A stretch of DNA of 64,000 nucleotides from Diphasiastrum complanatum. Taxonomy: Eukaryota; Streptophyta; Lycopodiopsida; Lycopodiales; Lycopodiaceae. Below, in pieces: positions 19,899 through 37,440 of the stretch; position 1 is the stretch's first letter; the number at the start of each line of letters is the position of its first letter. Made by a program: the position numbers and the translations under genes. Under the pieces are notes generated by a model. It made no database searches. It was not told where the DNA came from and saw nothing but the letters and a program-made list of their open reading frames with translations. Location: positions 7,608,246 to 7,672,245 of the forward strand of contig CM055098.1 of assembly GCA_029204225.1 (NCBI GenBank). The letters are read 5' to 3'.

Positions 19899-21200
19899 AT
19901 TTGAGGTGCAAAGGTAAGGTGCTTATTTCTACATTAGCTTATTTCACTTATATGGTACTAATTCTTATCTCCATGAATTTACATGGCACAGATTGTGGTG
20001 AAATGTGGTACGGCTTATTTGCACTGAGAATCTACAGGAAGCAGTCTGAGTAAAAGAACTTACAGAAAATGCTAAGTGACGTAAGCTTGAAGTGATTGCT
20101 CTATGGATTTTAAATGGTCATATTGGCCTCAAGAAACATTAATTTGGCTTGTTTGACTTGTCATTAAACAGTAGCTAGGTTATTTTGTGTAGAGTTTGAT
20201 GGGTGCTTGCTGAACTTGGCAGTTAATATATTGGTGGAAGTGTAAAAGCTTGGCTTACACTAATGTCACCGTTTGACACACATCTGAATGCCTTATACTA
20301 TTATTTCAAATTGTGTGCTTCATAAAGGGAAATTGTCAACTCTGTTTTGGTCCTATGTACAACAACAGACGAGGTCCATAGTATTCCAAACAATGAACAT
20401 ATATCCTCATATTCTAAGTCAAGTTCAATAGATAAAAGAGACTCTTGCTAAGTTATCCATCATCCTATATCATTGTACCTAGAGCATTAAATATAGAGGT
20501 CAGAGATCACTTTCACCCCACATTATATTCAAGGTATCATCAAGAATATCTAATAGCAAATGCAAAAGCAAGTTCATTCAAATTCTTAAGTATTTTTGTC
20601 ACACGATTTGTTTTGTGTGACATTAGTCTTAGTGTATGCACACATGCATATGCATACATATATTGTTGTGCTTGCCTTGGAAATAAAGGTCTCATTATGT
20701 TACTCGAAAAGATCTGTTATAGTCTACTATAGTGAGTTCATAATCTCAACATCAAAAGAACTTAAGAGTCACTAACCCTTCCATAGAATTTCCTACAGCC
20801 CGAAGGCTCATGATTAAGGATGATTTTTAAGCAGCATGCGATCATCGAGGCTGATTTCATTGGAAGGATGCATGTCTCCATACATTTGCATGTGTGACCA
20901 ATTGACTTTTCCTATTTGATATTTGAAAATTGATGGACCAAGTTTTGATGTTGAAAAGCCATGTCATTTGGCTCCTAATGAGTCCTATTATAAAGATATG
21001 ATTGGATGCTGAAAATTTTCCATTTACAGAGTTATTTGCAAGTTTGATGGTTTTATTTTGAGGACTTGTTATGGTGTCTTGTGACAATGGAAAATCGTTC
21101 CTTTTGTCTATTCACATGGGTTGTGAATGGCATTTTTAATCCACATCAAGACACGATGCTTACAATTTTGACCCAAGCTAAATATAACCTTTTAAATTAT
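19897..21200. other. No gene seen
   Basis: AT-rich sequence with only short frames that lack recognisable domains. Confidence 0.5.
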
Positions 21201-21310
21201 TAGGCACAACCCTAGTTTTGGCTCGACTTGAATATATAATCTAACTTGGGACTCAAACCAAGGTTTGGAAGTGCACATGCACGTCCATTGTGCTATAGAA
21301 CCTCATATAT
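21200..21310 (-). mobile_element. tRNA-derived SINE-like head
   Basis: On the minus strand, TAGCACAATGG (21295-21285) matches the pol III A box, and GGTTTGAGTCC (21259-21249) matches the B box, with correct order and close spacing. No intact tRNA fold is apparent, so this is read as a SINE head or tRNA relic. Its 3' end and target duplication were not found. Confidence 0.45.
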
Positions 21311-21656
21311 ATGTTATCAATGCCATGTGGTGTGCCATCTAAGTTGAAAATATTAAATTTTGAAAATTATTTCTAGATGATTACAAACCACAATTGAAAT
21401 AAAGAAATGTTGTGAATTTTGTCTTCCAAAAGTAGTGAAGTGCAATTAGACGCTAGATGTGCTTGAATATCAATTATTTCATGTGTAGTTATGTCTATAA
21501 GAAGGGTCTCTTTCAAGTATTATGATTACGTTATATGATAGACAAGTTTTCTAGGTTACTCTAGGTCTGCAATTGTATAGACTTTTTAAATTCTATTGAA
21601 AGGCTGGGATAGAAAATGTGTATTATAGATTTTGTGATTTGAAATATTGAGATCTC

Positions 21657-21830
21657 GTCTATCGCAATGGGGTGCATGGGTAGAGTTATTGATTGCCATC
21701 AGAAAGGTGCAGGCTCGAATCTTGACCATTGTGTGGTGACATCTAAGGAGCTTAGCTCCATAAATGACATTGCCATGTTGTATATAACAACCACCCAGTT
21801 GCTTAATCGTGTATGGAATTTTTTTATTAT
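21657..21830 (+). mobile_element. tRNA-derived SINE with 12-bp target duplication
   Basis: A 174-bp insert is flanked by perfect direct repeats TATTGAGATCTC (21645-21656 and 21831-21842). The head has an A-box-like TGCATGGGTAGAGTT and a B-box-like GGCTCGAATCT about 30 bases later, as in tRNA-derived SINEs. It ends in a T/TTA-rich tail (TTTTTTTATTAT). SINEs are non-coding and use LINE machinery; a LINE family is present in this window, but a tail match is not evident. Confidence 0.8.
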
Positions 21831-21842
21831 TATTGAGATCTC

Positions 21843-24800
21843 AATACTATATAGGCATGCATTGCAAGTCAAGTGGCATATTCCAAACTAATTTGTTGAA
21901 TAGACATGGATATTCCTTGTTATTCCTTAGGTAGACAACACACAGAGTGTCAATTTTCTATTAAAAAGGGAATTCATGTGGCTGATAATATATTGAGTTG
22001 CAAATAGTAGGGTTGAATGACTATGTTGTGTTTTTTATTTGATCTTTTCATATAGCCAAATGAAATCACATGGCAAATTTTCACACCATTTCATTAAATT
22101 TTATCTTTGACAAATGACAAGTTGATAAAAAGGAAGTCACATAATATAAATCCTAAAGTGACATACTACAAAGCATGGATTTATTTCACTAATTTCCTAC
22201 AGTTGAAACTTTCATGGATTTCGAGATATTGATTGTGAGGACTACAAATGCTAGTAGCTAATAGTAAAGGTGAAATAAGATACACTTTTAAGTCTAGATG
22301 TGTGTCAATGTTGGTAAAATCAAATTTTGTGGGGCTCAAGGAGAGATTTATAATTGACCACAAACATATAAACAAAGAGTTATAATGGACATTTTCAATG
22401 ACTTAGAACCAATTCTTAACTTGTTTTGGACAAGTTTTTGGGATTAGGAATGACTTTAGCGACTCTACTTGATTGAGGGCAACACAATAAGAATGTTCTT
22501 TTTTTATGTTTATGGTAGTTATTGAAATTTCTTATGAAGACAAGTAGTTTCAACTATATCAAATCAGTTAATGATCTCATTTTCTAATAGGGAAAATAAC
22601 CCATTGAAATTAATTTTTTTTACAATGGTTTTATTCTTTTGCCAAAGCATGTTTGTTTTGAAAAAATGCTCTATTAAAATAGAAAATCGCATCGATAGAC
22701 TGCAAGATTTGCCTAACTCTTGTGCATAGTACTAGCTTTCAAAATAGGAATATTTTTAAGAATTTCTCTTTGTTGGGTAGCTTGATACCCTTGAGTTTCG
22801 TGGCTATATGAATTATGCAAGATTATCTAATATGCCTCATTATACATGTTCGAATTTGCTCTTTCTTTCTCTTGTAAAAGCTTAGATGACTTTTTGTTCA
22901 TTCTCTAATGTTGGTAGAATTTGGTCATTGCTATGATATGGGTCTTACCAAGCAAGTTATGCAATTGATAGTGGATTTTGTAATTCTAGATTTCTCAAAG
23001 CCTCTAATGTCGGAAGAATTTGGTCATAGTTGTGATATGGATGTTATCAACAAGTTATGCGATTGATAGTGGCTTCCCTAGCAATTTTGAGAGTTGATTT
23101 TTCATCTTACATTTACTAGGAGCGTATATCCTTTCTTCTCTGATTATTATTATTGTTCACATCTAGTTTCTTAAAATTTTTTTTTTTGCAAGTTGGAATA
23201 TTGTCAATTTGTTAAGGTAGTTTTGTTTTGAAAAAGAACTTTGGTTGTTGTCATTTTGCTTTCCAATTTTTCTCTTTTTTGAATGTGTGTCAGTTATGAA
23301 GTGATGCCTACAACATTTGGCATGTCGTCCCCAAATTGATGTGCAGGATCATCTTATTTCGATGGAGAAGTCATTGGCAGACATGTATAGCATGTTACTT
23401 ACATTACTTCATTTGTCTAGTCAGTCTTCTATTGGTGTTTCTCATGTGGAAAATGTTGTACCTCATTTTTCACTTTTGTATCGTCTTTACCAATCAACAG
23501 ATGATAAGAATACTAAGCCACCCCGATTTGTCGATACACCTCAACATTATAATATCAATTTTGTGGATCACTGCTTTAGTGCGAGGCCTATTTTGACTTG
23601 CGTCATTCCTCGACAAATGAGATTTGGCATGTCAAAACAATGACTTCTCATCTCACAGATGTATATTAGGTGTTGTTATGTTTTTGGTGTAGTTCTCATA
23701 GTCTCCTTGCTTGCAAGATAAGTTGCATTTTTGTTTGTGTAGTGGTCTTCTTCTCTAGTGCTACGTTCATCTTTCCAATATTTCTTTGCGATCTTCTTTG
23801 GGTTTCTTGGAGCTCACTACTCCCTTGTGGCCCTTTGGTTTTCTAGTTGCTTTGGCTGGTGCTCTTGAGTAGTAAGGTTTCTGCTTCTTCCAACTCCTAT
23901 ATGTTTCTACATTTTCTTAGTTTAGGTCTAACTTTTGAAGTTACTTTCTTTCTTGTTATGTTGCTTGTCTGTGACATAAGTCGTAGTGTTGGTAGTAGGT
24001 TGTACAAATTTTGAACTTTTTTACTTTGTATTTGTTGCCCCATACTCTACTACTTCTCGTTGAGAGATAATTGAGACTATTTCAACCCGCTATTGGGTTT
24101 ACTCTTGGCTTGTTCGTAAAAAGTTTTCTTCCGTTAGTAAATTGATGCATGTTTTCATTGCAAACCACTTCGATTTTTTATGCTCCTACAGGTTTCACCA
24201 TCTCAGTTGGATGGTGGTGTGGCTTCCACTAGTCTCTTTGTGTGTGCCAATCTATCCTCATCTTAGTAGCTTTCCTGTTGGTTGTTACATTCATGATACA
24301 ACAAATGTGCCAATTTTGGTATAAAATACAACTCAAAGACAAAAGGAACCAACTGGGGCTAACATTCTCACCAACTTTAGGAAAGTCATTATTCCTCGAT
24401 GACAAACTCATGTATACTTGAAGAAGCATGTAGAGTCTCCCAAGTGTTTTAGACAAGGGAAGCATGATCCATGCAACTAGAGGGTCTTACAAAAAAACAA
24501 TGTCTCAATCATTTTTCCCTCCTATCTAGAATAAATGCTGGTCCATTATCCAAGGCATCCTTTTTCTCTAGTGACAATAAGCCTTCTCACTTTTATGTAG
24601 GCACTCTTTAAGTAGCTTACATGGAAAGCTAGAGGCAAATTGGGTCTTAGCATACTTAAGTAGTTCCTTACTCGAGAACTTACATAAAGATGGCAAGAAC
24701 ATAGTGATAACCTCTTTCCTAGTCTATATTACAAGAACAATCCATCTAGTTGTCTTATTTGATGCCTTGCCATCCCCAAAAAACTAAATGACAAAATATT

Positions 24801-25893
24801 CCTCAGTTTTAGCCCAAATTTCAAAAAGCCTCTTTGCGGCCTTTCCACCTTCTGAGTTATCTGTGGTCTTCACAAACTACCGCTTGCAAATAACCAAGAA
24901 CATCCTGAATGGATCGACTCTTAGTATCACTCCAACCATCACCAATCAAGGAGACACCATAGTTGTCCCATCCTTTGTCGAATATGGCCTTCTCAAGATG
25001 AAGCAACTATGAAAGTACAGTACTTTTTAGATCATAAATGGATCTTAGAAGATCCACAAGAGTGATTATGTACTTCTTAACTATGCATCAAAAAACTAGT
25101 CATCAAATCTTGATCTAGATTGGCAATTTGACACACAACAAGCATTGATAATAAAAAACAAAGATCGTAGACACAAATCTGAGCCCACATGTGTGAAGGG
25201 CAGCCCGTTGTATGGATTTTGAATAGTGTTTGAAGTACTCAAAGTGATGGTTTCATTTGCATCACAAAATCAATGTACATGGAGAGGACAAACTCGAGAT
25301 TGCCAATGAGCTCCAAACATAATCTATCTTCTCACATAAGGAGGTTAATTCGCTCTTTTTGCCCTAAAATGAAACCCTAGTTTATTTCCTAGAGTCATGC
25401 TTGGAGGTGCATGGTTGGTGAAAATCTGGCATATCAAATCAAGGTCTAGATCCTATATAGTAGGGACCTCTACCAAATAGACACAATAACCTCTCTCGAC
25501 TCGAGCTAACCTACATTAGGAGTGGGTTGCCATGTGGCATTTTGGCCATACACGTGTGGAACCCAAGTATATAAAAAACTATACAATAGGCTACATGGCT
25601 ATATTTGCTGATATAGGGAATTTTTCACAGCAACTTCTCTCGTATTGCCTTATAATCATAAGGAATATACCTAGGGCCAATCTTAGCAATCTTTTAGGCA
25701 CTTGTCCTAGTTTTAAATTGCACAATAGTAGAAAAATCGTGCAATTGTTGCATCTGCCTTTGCCTTTAGCTCAGGATCCCATACACACTTATATTAGAGA
25801 GTAACCCAATCGGGTTTTCCTGAACAAGAACTGACTTAGACTCAGCGCTTACTGTTTACTAGTGGAAGTGCATCAGATAGAGTTTTTCAATTA
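21843..25893. other. No recognisable gene
   Basis: AT-rich, with scattered short frames on both strands. The longest (23317-23643 plus) encodes about 108 residues with no motif I know. Weak retroelement-like scraps may exist (for example around 21950) but cannot be supported. Confidence 0.5.
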
Positions 25894-25925
25894 CTCAGAG
25901 ATAGTTTAGAGTACGCGGTTTTCAT

Positions 25926-25927
<2 letters not shown>
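25894..25927 (+). repeat. LTR scrap matching the LTR at 62.8 kb
   Basis: Matches 62778-62811 at about 28 of 34 positions, including TAGAGTACGCGG. Probably a remnant of the same LTR family, extending an unknown distance to the left. Confidence 0.5.

Positions 25928-25994
<67 letters not shown>
25927..25994. repeat. (CA)n microsatellite
   Basis: About 34 uninterrupted CA units. Confidence 0.97.
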
Positions 25995-25996
<2 letters not shown>

Positions 25997-26574
25997 CAGA
26001 AAACAAGAGACAACGACAAAAAAACCAAGAATACATTAAAGCATTACTAAACAATCGTTAATAATCAAAAGTAACAAGGAAGGATAACAACACTTGGCCA
26101 TTTCTAGAAGAAACAAGGGATGGACATAGAAACTCTAGTATGGTATAACCAATCAAATACAAGGTGTTTTGCCATGTATGACCAAAGCACCAAATGACAT
26201 TGGTATAAATTAATAAAAATGCACTATATACTAAGAAATTTGACCTCATACATTGGTGTGGAAACTAATTGATAGTACGAGTGAGAAAATTACACCAAGT
26301 GTAAATTTTTTTAAGAAGTGAAACTTGAGAAACTCAACTAGAGTCAACAAATGTCAAAACTTGTAACACCCAAACTTTCTTTAAAGAACTTTAGCAAATT
26401 TTCATTCATCAAAAACATAAGAGGAGTATAAAGTAGGCAAGTAAGTTGCATTATGAAAAAAGCATCGACACCTAGTATCAATCATGTGTTTGCTAGGCAA
26501 GTTTCTCTCCATGTCCTTTTGTAGTGATTGTGAAAATAATGAGCTATGACAAAGCAAGAGTGCGATTAAAGCTT

Positions 26575-26690
26575 ACTTATTTGTGTCCATGTGTGCGAAC
26601 GCGAGCGCGTGCGCGCGCGCTTTCATACATACTTATTTGTGTGCATGTGTGCGAGCGTGAGCGAGCACGTGCGCGCGCGTTCATACATAT
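26575..26690. repeat. Duplicated 56-bp unit rich in alternating GC/GT
   Basis: Two copies (26575-26630, 26631-26690) begin ACTTATTTGTG and end near CATACATA. Each carries GTGCGCGCGCG-type alternating purine-pyrimidine DNA, which favours the Z form under supercoiling. Confidence 0.85.
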
Positions 26691-26780
26691 ACATATATGA
26701 TTGGTATATCTATTTGCTTCATTTATTTGTACATAAATGGACATGCTTGGTTTATTTGTGGGTATGTGTATGTGAGTGAG

Positions 26781-26815
26781 TGTATGTATGTATGTATGTA
26801 TGTATGTATGCATGC
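26781..26815. repeat. (TATG)n microsatellite
   Basis: Tetranucleotide GTAT repeats ending in GCATGCAT. Confidence 0.9.
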
Positions 26816-31556
<4,741 letters not shown>

Positions 31557-31999
31557 TATAGCGATAACATTCAAATCCAACAATAAGCAAAAGCAACAAA
31601 TATTGAAACATGAGAGAGATGGAGGAAGAGAAGAAGTAAGGACATCTAATTGCGAAAATGGTAGAGTCACCGCCTTTCTTTGATTGAACATAAAAAATGA
31701 AGTACATGGTGCCACTATTTATAGTGGTAAACAAGCACTTGGCCTCATTGGCTATTGGCCAAATCTTACCTCCCTTATTATTTTAATTTAAAAATGGGGG
31801 AAACATCCTTTACTCACTAACTTGATTTGTAGGCCTCTAAATGATTTAACTCCCACAATGGCCTAAAAATCACTTTTAATGGAATATAAATGTGATCACT
31901 AGGTTGGTCTTACACGCGCAAGGTGCCCAATCCCTCACACTTATTCAACTAATCTAGATCTATTAGATCTATGTATAGGGTATGAATTATGGTGTATCG

Positions 32000-32640
32000 C
32001 CAAACACCAACAATATCTCCTACCAAAATTGCTGACGGTCAAGTGCATAGCTACTTATTGCCCAGGCGAGCTTTTCTCTTCACGTCGTCACTTGATGAAG
32101 TGTGACGTGACCTTCTCAATAAAATTTAAATGCTCAATATTCTGGTCATGTGGATGCAAAGGAAAACGTTGTGCACCCCCCTCAATCCACTTGGATGTTG
32201 TCGATGTAAGAAACTTGTTTTCCCATGATTCATTGATCATTGACGCTCTGTAATAAGGTCTCGCTAAAGGTAGTTGATATGTCATGTTCCAAGACTTTAG
32301 CTGCACATTAGCATCAAATGCCAATTATGGCAAGAAATCATTCCGTTTGGTTGTGATAGCTGCCAAAAATGCTAAATCATGTGCATACGTTGGTGCTTGT
32401 CACAAGTTTGGATCCGGTGATATCAAACACATGTAGGCAAAACGTGTTACCGTGTGGTGAAAATCCACGACAATGGCCCAATTATGCAATTGAGGAATAA
32501 TTGGCCAATTGCGAGTGTACACAATGACTTGGCTCATGGGTGTGCTACACTCCATCCATTTCTTCCTCCTTGGCATAAGCATGTAATAGAGATTCCACCC
32601 ACAACTAGCGTGGACTTGTCGTATAACTGCTCATTGCCTC
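32000..32640 (-). pseudogene. Unrecognised decayed coding frame
   Basis: The frames 32582-32400 and 32324-32088 on the minus strand are in the same phase. The bases between also translate sensibly (QAPTYAHDLAFLAAITTKRN). The run totals about 190 codons with only three stops: at plus-strand positions 32400-32402, 32324-32326 and 32088-32090, each one C-to-T change from Arg or Gln. Readable pieces include NESWENKFLTSTTSKWIEGG and RFPLHPHDQNIEHL. I do not recognise the family. A decayed transposase or retroelement protein is most likely given the neighbourhood. Confidence 0.4.
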
Positions 32641-33349
32641 GAGATTCTTCTAAAAAATTAATAGCCACCACCTAGGTTGCTAACCAAGTGCAGGTATCTA
32701 CTCTATCTCCTTGCCCTTTATCTTTGAAGTTTGAAACTTTAGAACCCATCCACCTTTTGAGGATTCAGAAGGATGTTGCTTAATAAATTCTTGTGTCTCC
32801 TCCTCAATCATGACTGGTTACTTCAAAGCCCTTGATGTTGATATATGTCTTTGTGATGCAGTTACAAAAGATGAGGGCTGCTAAACTTCCTAAAAGGTAT
32901 CCTCGTGCTGATCTTGAATATCTTGGAAATCTCCACCACCTCCACCTTAATCTACATCGTCTTGTTCCATCTCTTGAGATTGAAATCTTTAGATGTAAAT
33001 TTTTTGTAACATGTAGAGTATTGACTTGTAGATACTTCACTAGAAAGGGATTATGAGGCTTTAGGAAAGCTTAATGTCTTACATGATTTAAGAATCATCT
33101 ATCAATATGATAAAGCTATGTCAAAATGATTTGTAGATTGACGATTGAACAATCTTGATTTATACTCTATTAATAACAAAAATTTGACAATAGCATACCT
33201 TTTATGACTTAGGAACCCTTCCAGGTTTTTCAGTAGATAATTGGGATAATTATGAACTCAATGATGGGCCTTGTGAAGGTTCACTAATTAGTACTTTTAG
33301 TGAAGGTTCTTTTGAAAATTAATTTTTATTTTTCTATTTTCTATGACTA

Positions 33350-33424
33350 GGCAAATGATGAGGATTGAACCCATGCATGGTGGATCCACAACCCACTACC
33401 TTAATCCACTTGGCTACATCCGTC
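33350..33424 (-). tRNA. trnH-GUG: Plastid-type trnH-GUG-like relic (nuclear copy)
   Basis: The minus strand carries CGGATGTAGCCAAGTGGATT, then TGGGTTGTGGATCCACCATG (anticodon GTG) and GGGTTCAATCC. This is the plastid tRNA-His layout, unlike the cytosolic one. Compared with the plastid gene as I know it, most differences are C-to-T or G-to-A, weakening the T-arm and acceptor stem. The flanks show no other plastid gene, so it is a small nuclear plastid-DNA insert or a SINE built on this tRNA. It is probably not functional. Confidence 0.6.
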
Positions 33425-34130
33425 CCTTTCTCTTCTCCAATTATTAGTACTTATGGTTAAGGTTTTTTTTTGTAAAAATTTGGCATAAAAAGTCATTACA
33501 TTTCTTCACTTTGATGTTTTTGCTCAAACTGATCTTTGCAAGAGTAATTGGAAACTAAAAACAATGTAATATAGCTTTGGTAGATTCAGTGAGGGTTAAT
33601 ATACAAAAATAGTACTATTTTTCAACTTGGTGAGGGTTTTGTCTACCTAAAATGGATAATCCTGATGAACTAACCATCATAGGACTTATTCTCTAGGACC
33701 TAACCTTCACAAACTTCATTGATCCTATAAAAATGTATGAGAGAAATTTAGGAGGAATGGCAAAGGTTGTGTGAAGGTTCATATAAAGATACTAATGTTT
33801 TTTTTGAAAGAAGTGTATTTACTTCAATAAAAATGATCAAAATAAGAAGGAACCTTCGTAGGACCGAGATTTTGCAAACTAACATTCGTAGAGACTTCTA
33901 AGAGCTTTATCAACAATCAAATAAGACTCCAAGAGGACTAGTGAAGGTTACTGACAAAATTTTATTGAATATTGAAGGGTTTTGAAGAATTAGGCACTTT
34001 TTGCCATTTTAACCTTTGCATGGCTTCCACAACTGGGCAAGAGCCTTCGTAGGACCTCTGAGAATGCCAAATTTGAAAATCTAGAGGTGGGCGAAGTTTT
34101 GATGACCAATTCAGAGCACTTTGTTTGTTT
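33425..34130. other. No gene seen
   Basis: AT-rich, with repeated GTGAAGGTT/AACCTTC and CCTTCGTAGGAC words. No domain text in any frame. Confidence 0.45.
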
Positions 34131-34511
34131 TTCTTAAAATGAAAATTCTTAAGGTTTTTTGATATCTTTGACAACTTTTTTCGTGTTTCTAAAAAGTGAA
34201 TGGGAAGTAACCTTCGTTCTTCAAACTAGAGCTGCACTGCACTAGGGTGGTCCTGCCTACAAGTTGGTGAGGGTTAGTTCCAAAGGAATAGAAACTTATC
34301 AGCTTCGATGATGATTTTTCCCTTCTCTCTATATTTGAAAAAATGTGAACATTTTTTTCTTCTGATTTATTAGTTTTCAAGATGATCTTAGCACTGATGT
34401 ACTCACATATAGGCCTATTCTTTACACATAGGAACAAACTTTCACACATGTGGAATCTATTATGTACATAATTTACATGGTTAATCAAGCTAGAATTTGC
34501 CAATTTGAACA
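34131..34511 (-). repeat. Probable 3' LTR of copia B
   Basis: The minus strand has GAGGAGGAC followed by TGTTCAAATTGG, a polypurine tract to LTR junction at 34511, right after the copia RNase H end. The far end is not defined. Part of it (about 34410-34497) resembles 57083-57160. Confidence 0.5.
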
Positions 34512-34559
34512 GTCCTCCTCAAAACTAGCTTGATAAAACCTAAGTTACATTTCTCCATA

Positions 34560-35720
34560 ACTCCAAGGGTTTATTTTAGCTTGATAAATGAACCCTTAGA
34601 CAAGGATTTCATGAGGATATCAATTTTGATGATGGCACATGTTGGATTTGGATCTCTTTAGCTTGCACCTTCTCCCTCACAAAGTGATGAGCAATCTCAA
34701 TGTGTTTGTTCCTTGCATGGAATGTAGAATTGGTTGCAAGTTGTTGGGCTGATTGGTTGTCACAAAAAAGGGATTGGTATTTTCTCTGCCTCCATCATTT
34801 CACTAACAACCTTTTGGGCAAAAAAACCTCCTTTGTTGTGGAGGTCATGGCTTTGTACTCAGATTCTGTTGAGAATAGTGAGCTTGTATCTTGCTTTTTG
34901 GAAAGCCAAGAAACCATCCCATCACATAAGAATGTTGCAAATGAACTTAAGGACTTTCAATCCACTTTTTTACCTACAAAATTAGAATATGAGAAAGTTC
35001 TCAATTCAATGTTGGCACCTCTATAAAATATGCCAAAGTTCTTGGGGGTCGAGACATATCTTAGCACCCATTTGGCCATTTTCCAATGTAGAATGAGAGG
35101 ATCTTGCATAAATTGACTTAATCTACATATACTATAGCTAATATCAGGCCTAGATATAGTTAGATAGCCTATAAGCTCTCTATAGAGTGTGATGTCCTTG
35201 AGGGATCTTTCGTCATCACTCATAGAAACTTTGGCATCTTGTTGCATTGGCATATCTACGACTTTACAATTTTTCATTCCATTTTTCAAAGATAGTAGAT
35301 GCATATTTATACTGACAAATGAAACTAAAATCTAGCCCTCTAGTGACCTCTATGTCGAGAATGAAATGAAGAAGGCCTACCATTCCAAACTCCTTTGACA
35401 AGGCAATCTTGACATCTCTAATTTTATCAACATCATCGTCACTCAATATGATGTCATTTGCATACAAGAATGATGATCAAGCTACCATTCAATATAATGT
35501 ACAAAGAAGGATTGTACGAGCTCAAGCCAAAATTTATTGAGCTTAGAAAGGCATTAAGCCTAGAGTATCATGCTTTAGGTGCTTGATTGAGTCCGTAAAG
35601 ACTCTTTCCCAAGAAACACACTTTCCCTTATTGCGCTTCTTTGATGTAGTTTCACAAAGGGCCCTTCTTAAACTTAAATCACACATACTAAGCTTTTATT
35701 AAGTGTCTAAGGATCACATC
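34560..35720 (-). pseudogene. pol: Ty1/copia element B: RT and RNase H remnant
   Basis: Minus-strand text in mixed frames follows copia pol: GKSLYGL near 35600, YANDIILSDDDVDKIRD (35467-35264; the usual YVDD is changed), then TLYRELIGYLTISRPDISYS (35304-34957), HWKMAKWVLRYVSTPKNFGI and, at 34930-34640, TESEYKAM, CDNQSAQQLATNSTFHARNK and HHFVREKVQ. Integrase and gag are not seen upstream. It is more decayed than copia A and belongs to a different subfamily by sequence. Confidence 0.85.
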
Positions 35721-37440
35721 TAGATATCCAAATGAGTGTTCTAAATAATTTTGAGTTGGTAGTAAACAAGGCTACTCTTCAAGATCTTTCGTCTAGAAGG
35801 GCACTTCAAACGAATAAGAGGAAACTTTCTATTTTGGTATCACCTCAAAAATTTTAGGGGTTCTTCTAAGTTTCTAAGCTTCACACACAATGAGATGAAA
35901 CCTCTTGACTCCGAAATCAATTTGATAAATCCAACAAATCAAGTTTGGTTCCAATTCATTGGTCGGGTACAAATAAACATCATTTTTTAAATCAATTTTT
36001 TTGTTTCACAAGATTAAATAATGTGATTTCTTTGATCAAGCTTTAAATACCATGAGAAATTTAAGTGGAGAGGATCACAAATGAATCCCACATAAATTCT
36101 AAGGCAATGGAGTTTACACTTTGATCACAATCAAATTAGATATACTCTAGCAATCAAGAAGATCAATCTTGGTAATGGCTCGACAAACACTTGGATCTTG
36201 GATCAACACTCGACTTGATGGATTTGAAGCAAGTATTGTTAAAATAAGTACATCAACACCATATAATCAAATTGTCATCAAGGTAGAAGTGTAGAATCAT
36301 TACTCAACTTGAATGTAAGCTCCAATGTGAAGGAAGAAGCATACACTTGATTTTCTCAATGTAAATATACGTTGATCACTTGTGAGAGTAATCATTTTCA
36401 ATATGTAAGAGATTCTGTTTATGACCTAGAAAAGAAGTAATAAACTCATAAGCATAAATTTTTCAAGATTCTCCATGAACTTGAAGTGTTGGAATTTTAA
36501 GATTATTATCAACAATCTAAACTCAATTTTGCAAAGCTAGCACGATCAACTTACTAAAATTCTAACAATGTAATAATGGAATTCTGAAACTACGAAAATC
36601 TTTTCATACCATAAAGAGAGCTATGGAGTCTTCCTAGTATTGGAACATCGGAATTGGGCTAAAGACGTAGAGATAAGAAATCATTTAGGTTAGGTCAAAG
36701 CTCTGAATCATTAAACTTTTAGATGTTATCCATGTACATTCTTGTCCCGATGTATCTATAGCATTAACTTTAACTTCTATCATCATTATTGATGAAGTGA
36801 TGTGCTAATGTTTGATTCAAGAATGCGGGACGGACGTTGTTGTTCAAGCTCAATCATCAAGTGCCCCATGATCATTTCTATTTCTCCTTGACTAGTATGT
36901 TGATGTAGTGTATTTTCATTCATTTTTCCTAGCATATGAAGTATCTTTTTTTGTTTGTTTTAGAAGATGTTGTATAGTCATATATCTTATCTATAAATAT
37001 ACGACATTGTGTTCTCAAAAACATTCATTATAATTTGTAAACTATTCTAGTAGGCTTATCAGAAAGTCAAGAGAGTTTATCTAAAGGTAAAATATGTGTC
37101 ACAACTCAAAGGGCCAAAAAATGACCATTGTATGCCTCGAAAGGAGGGACAATATTTAAGAATAACTCTATGTCAAAATCATATGCTTGTTGAAAATAGG
37201 TTTTATTTTTTTAAACTCTTTGGACATAGGAAATGTGGACATGTGGGCCTACTTAAATAGGTGAGACAAATAGGTGAGTCTCAGAAAAAGTTCAAGACTT
37301 TACAATTAGAAGGATCCAATGTACTAGAAAGGAAGATAGTCTTATGGTTCACCCTAAAGACAAAGGTGCTATCAACTTAGGTTATAAATGTAGATTTTAG
37401 CAATAAGAAAAGTGGGAGAAACCCTAAATATCATATGCAA
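35721..37440. other. No gene seen; possibly further copia B wreckage
   Basis: AT-rich. Copia-like words may persist just above 35720 but cannot be supported further right. Confidence 0.45.

Noticed and set aside
23317-23643. 108-codon plus-strand frame
   Set aside because: No motif, no promoter or splice context; overlapping frames of similar size exist.
24788-25012. 74-codon plus-strand frame
   Set aside because: No domain and no neighbouring coding text in phase.
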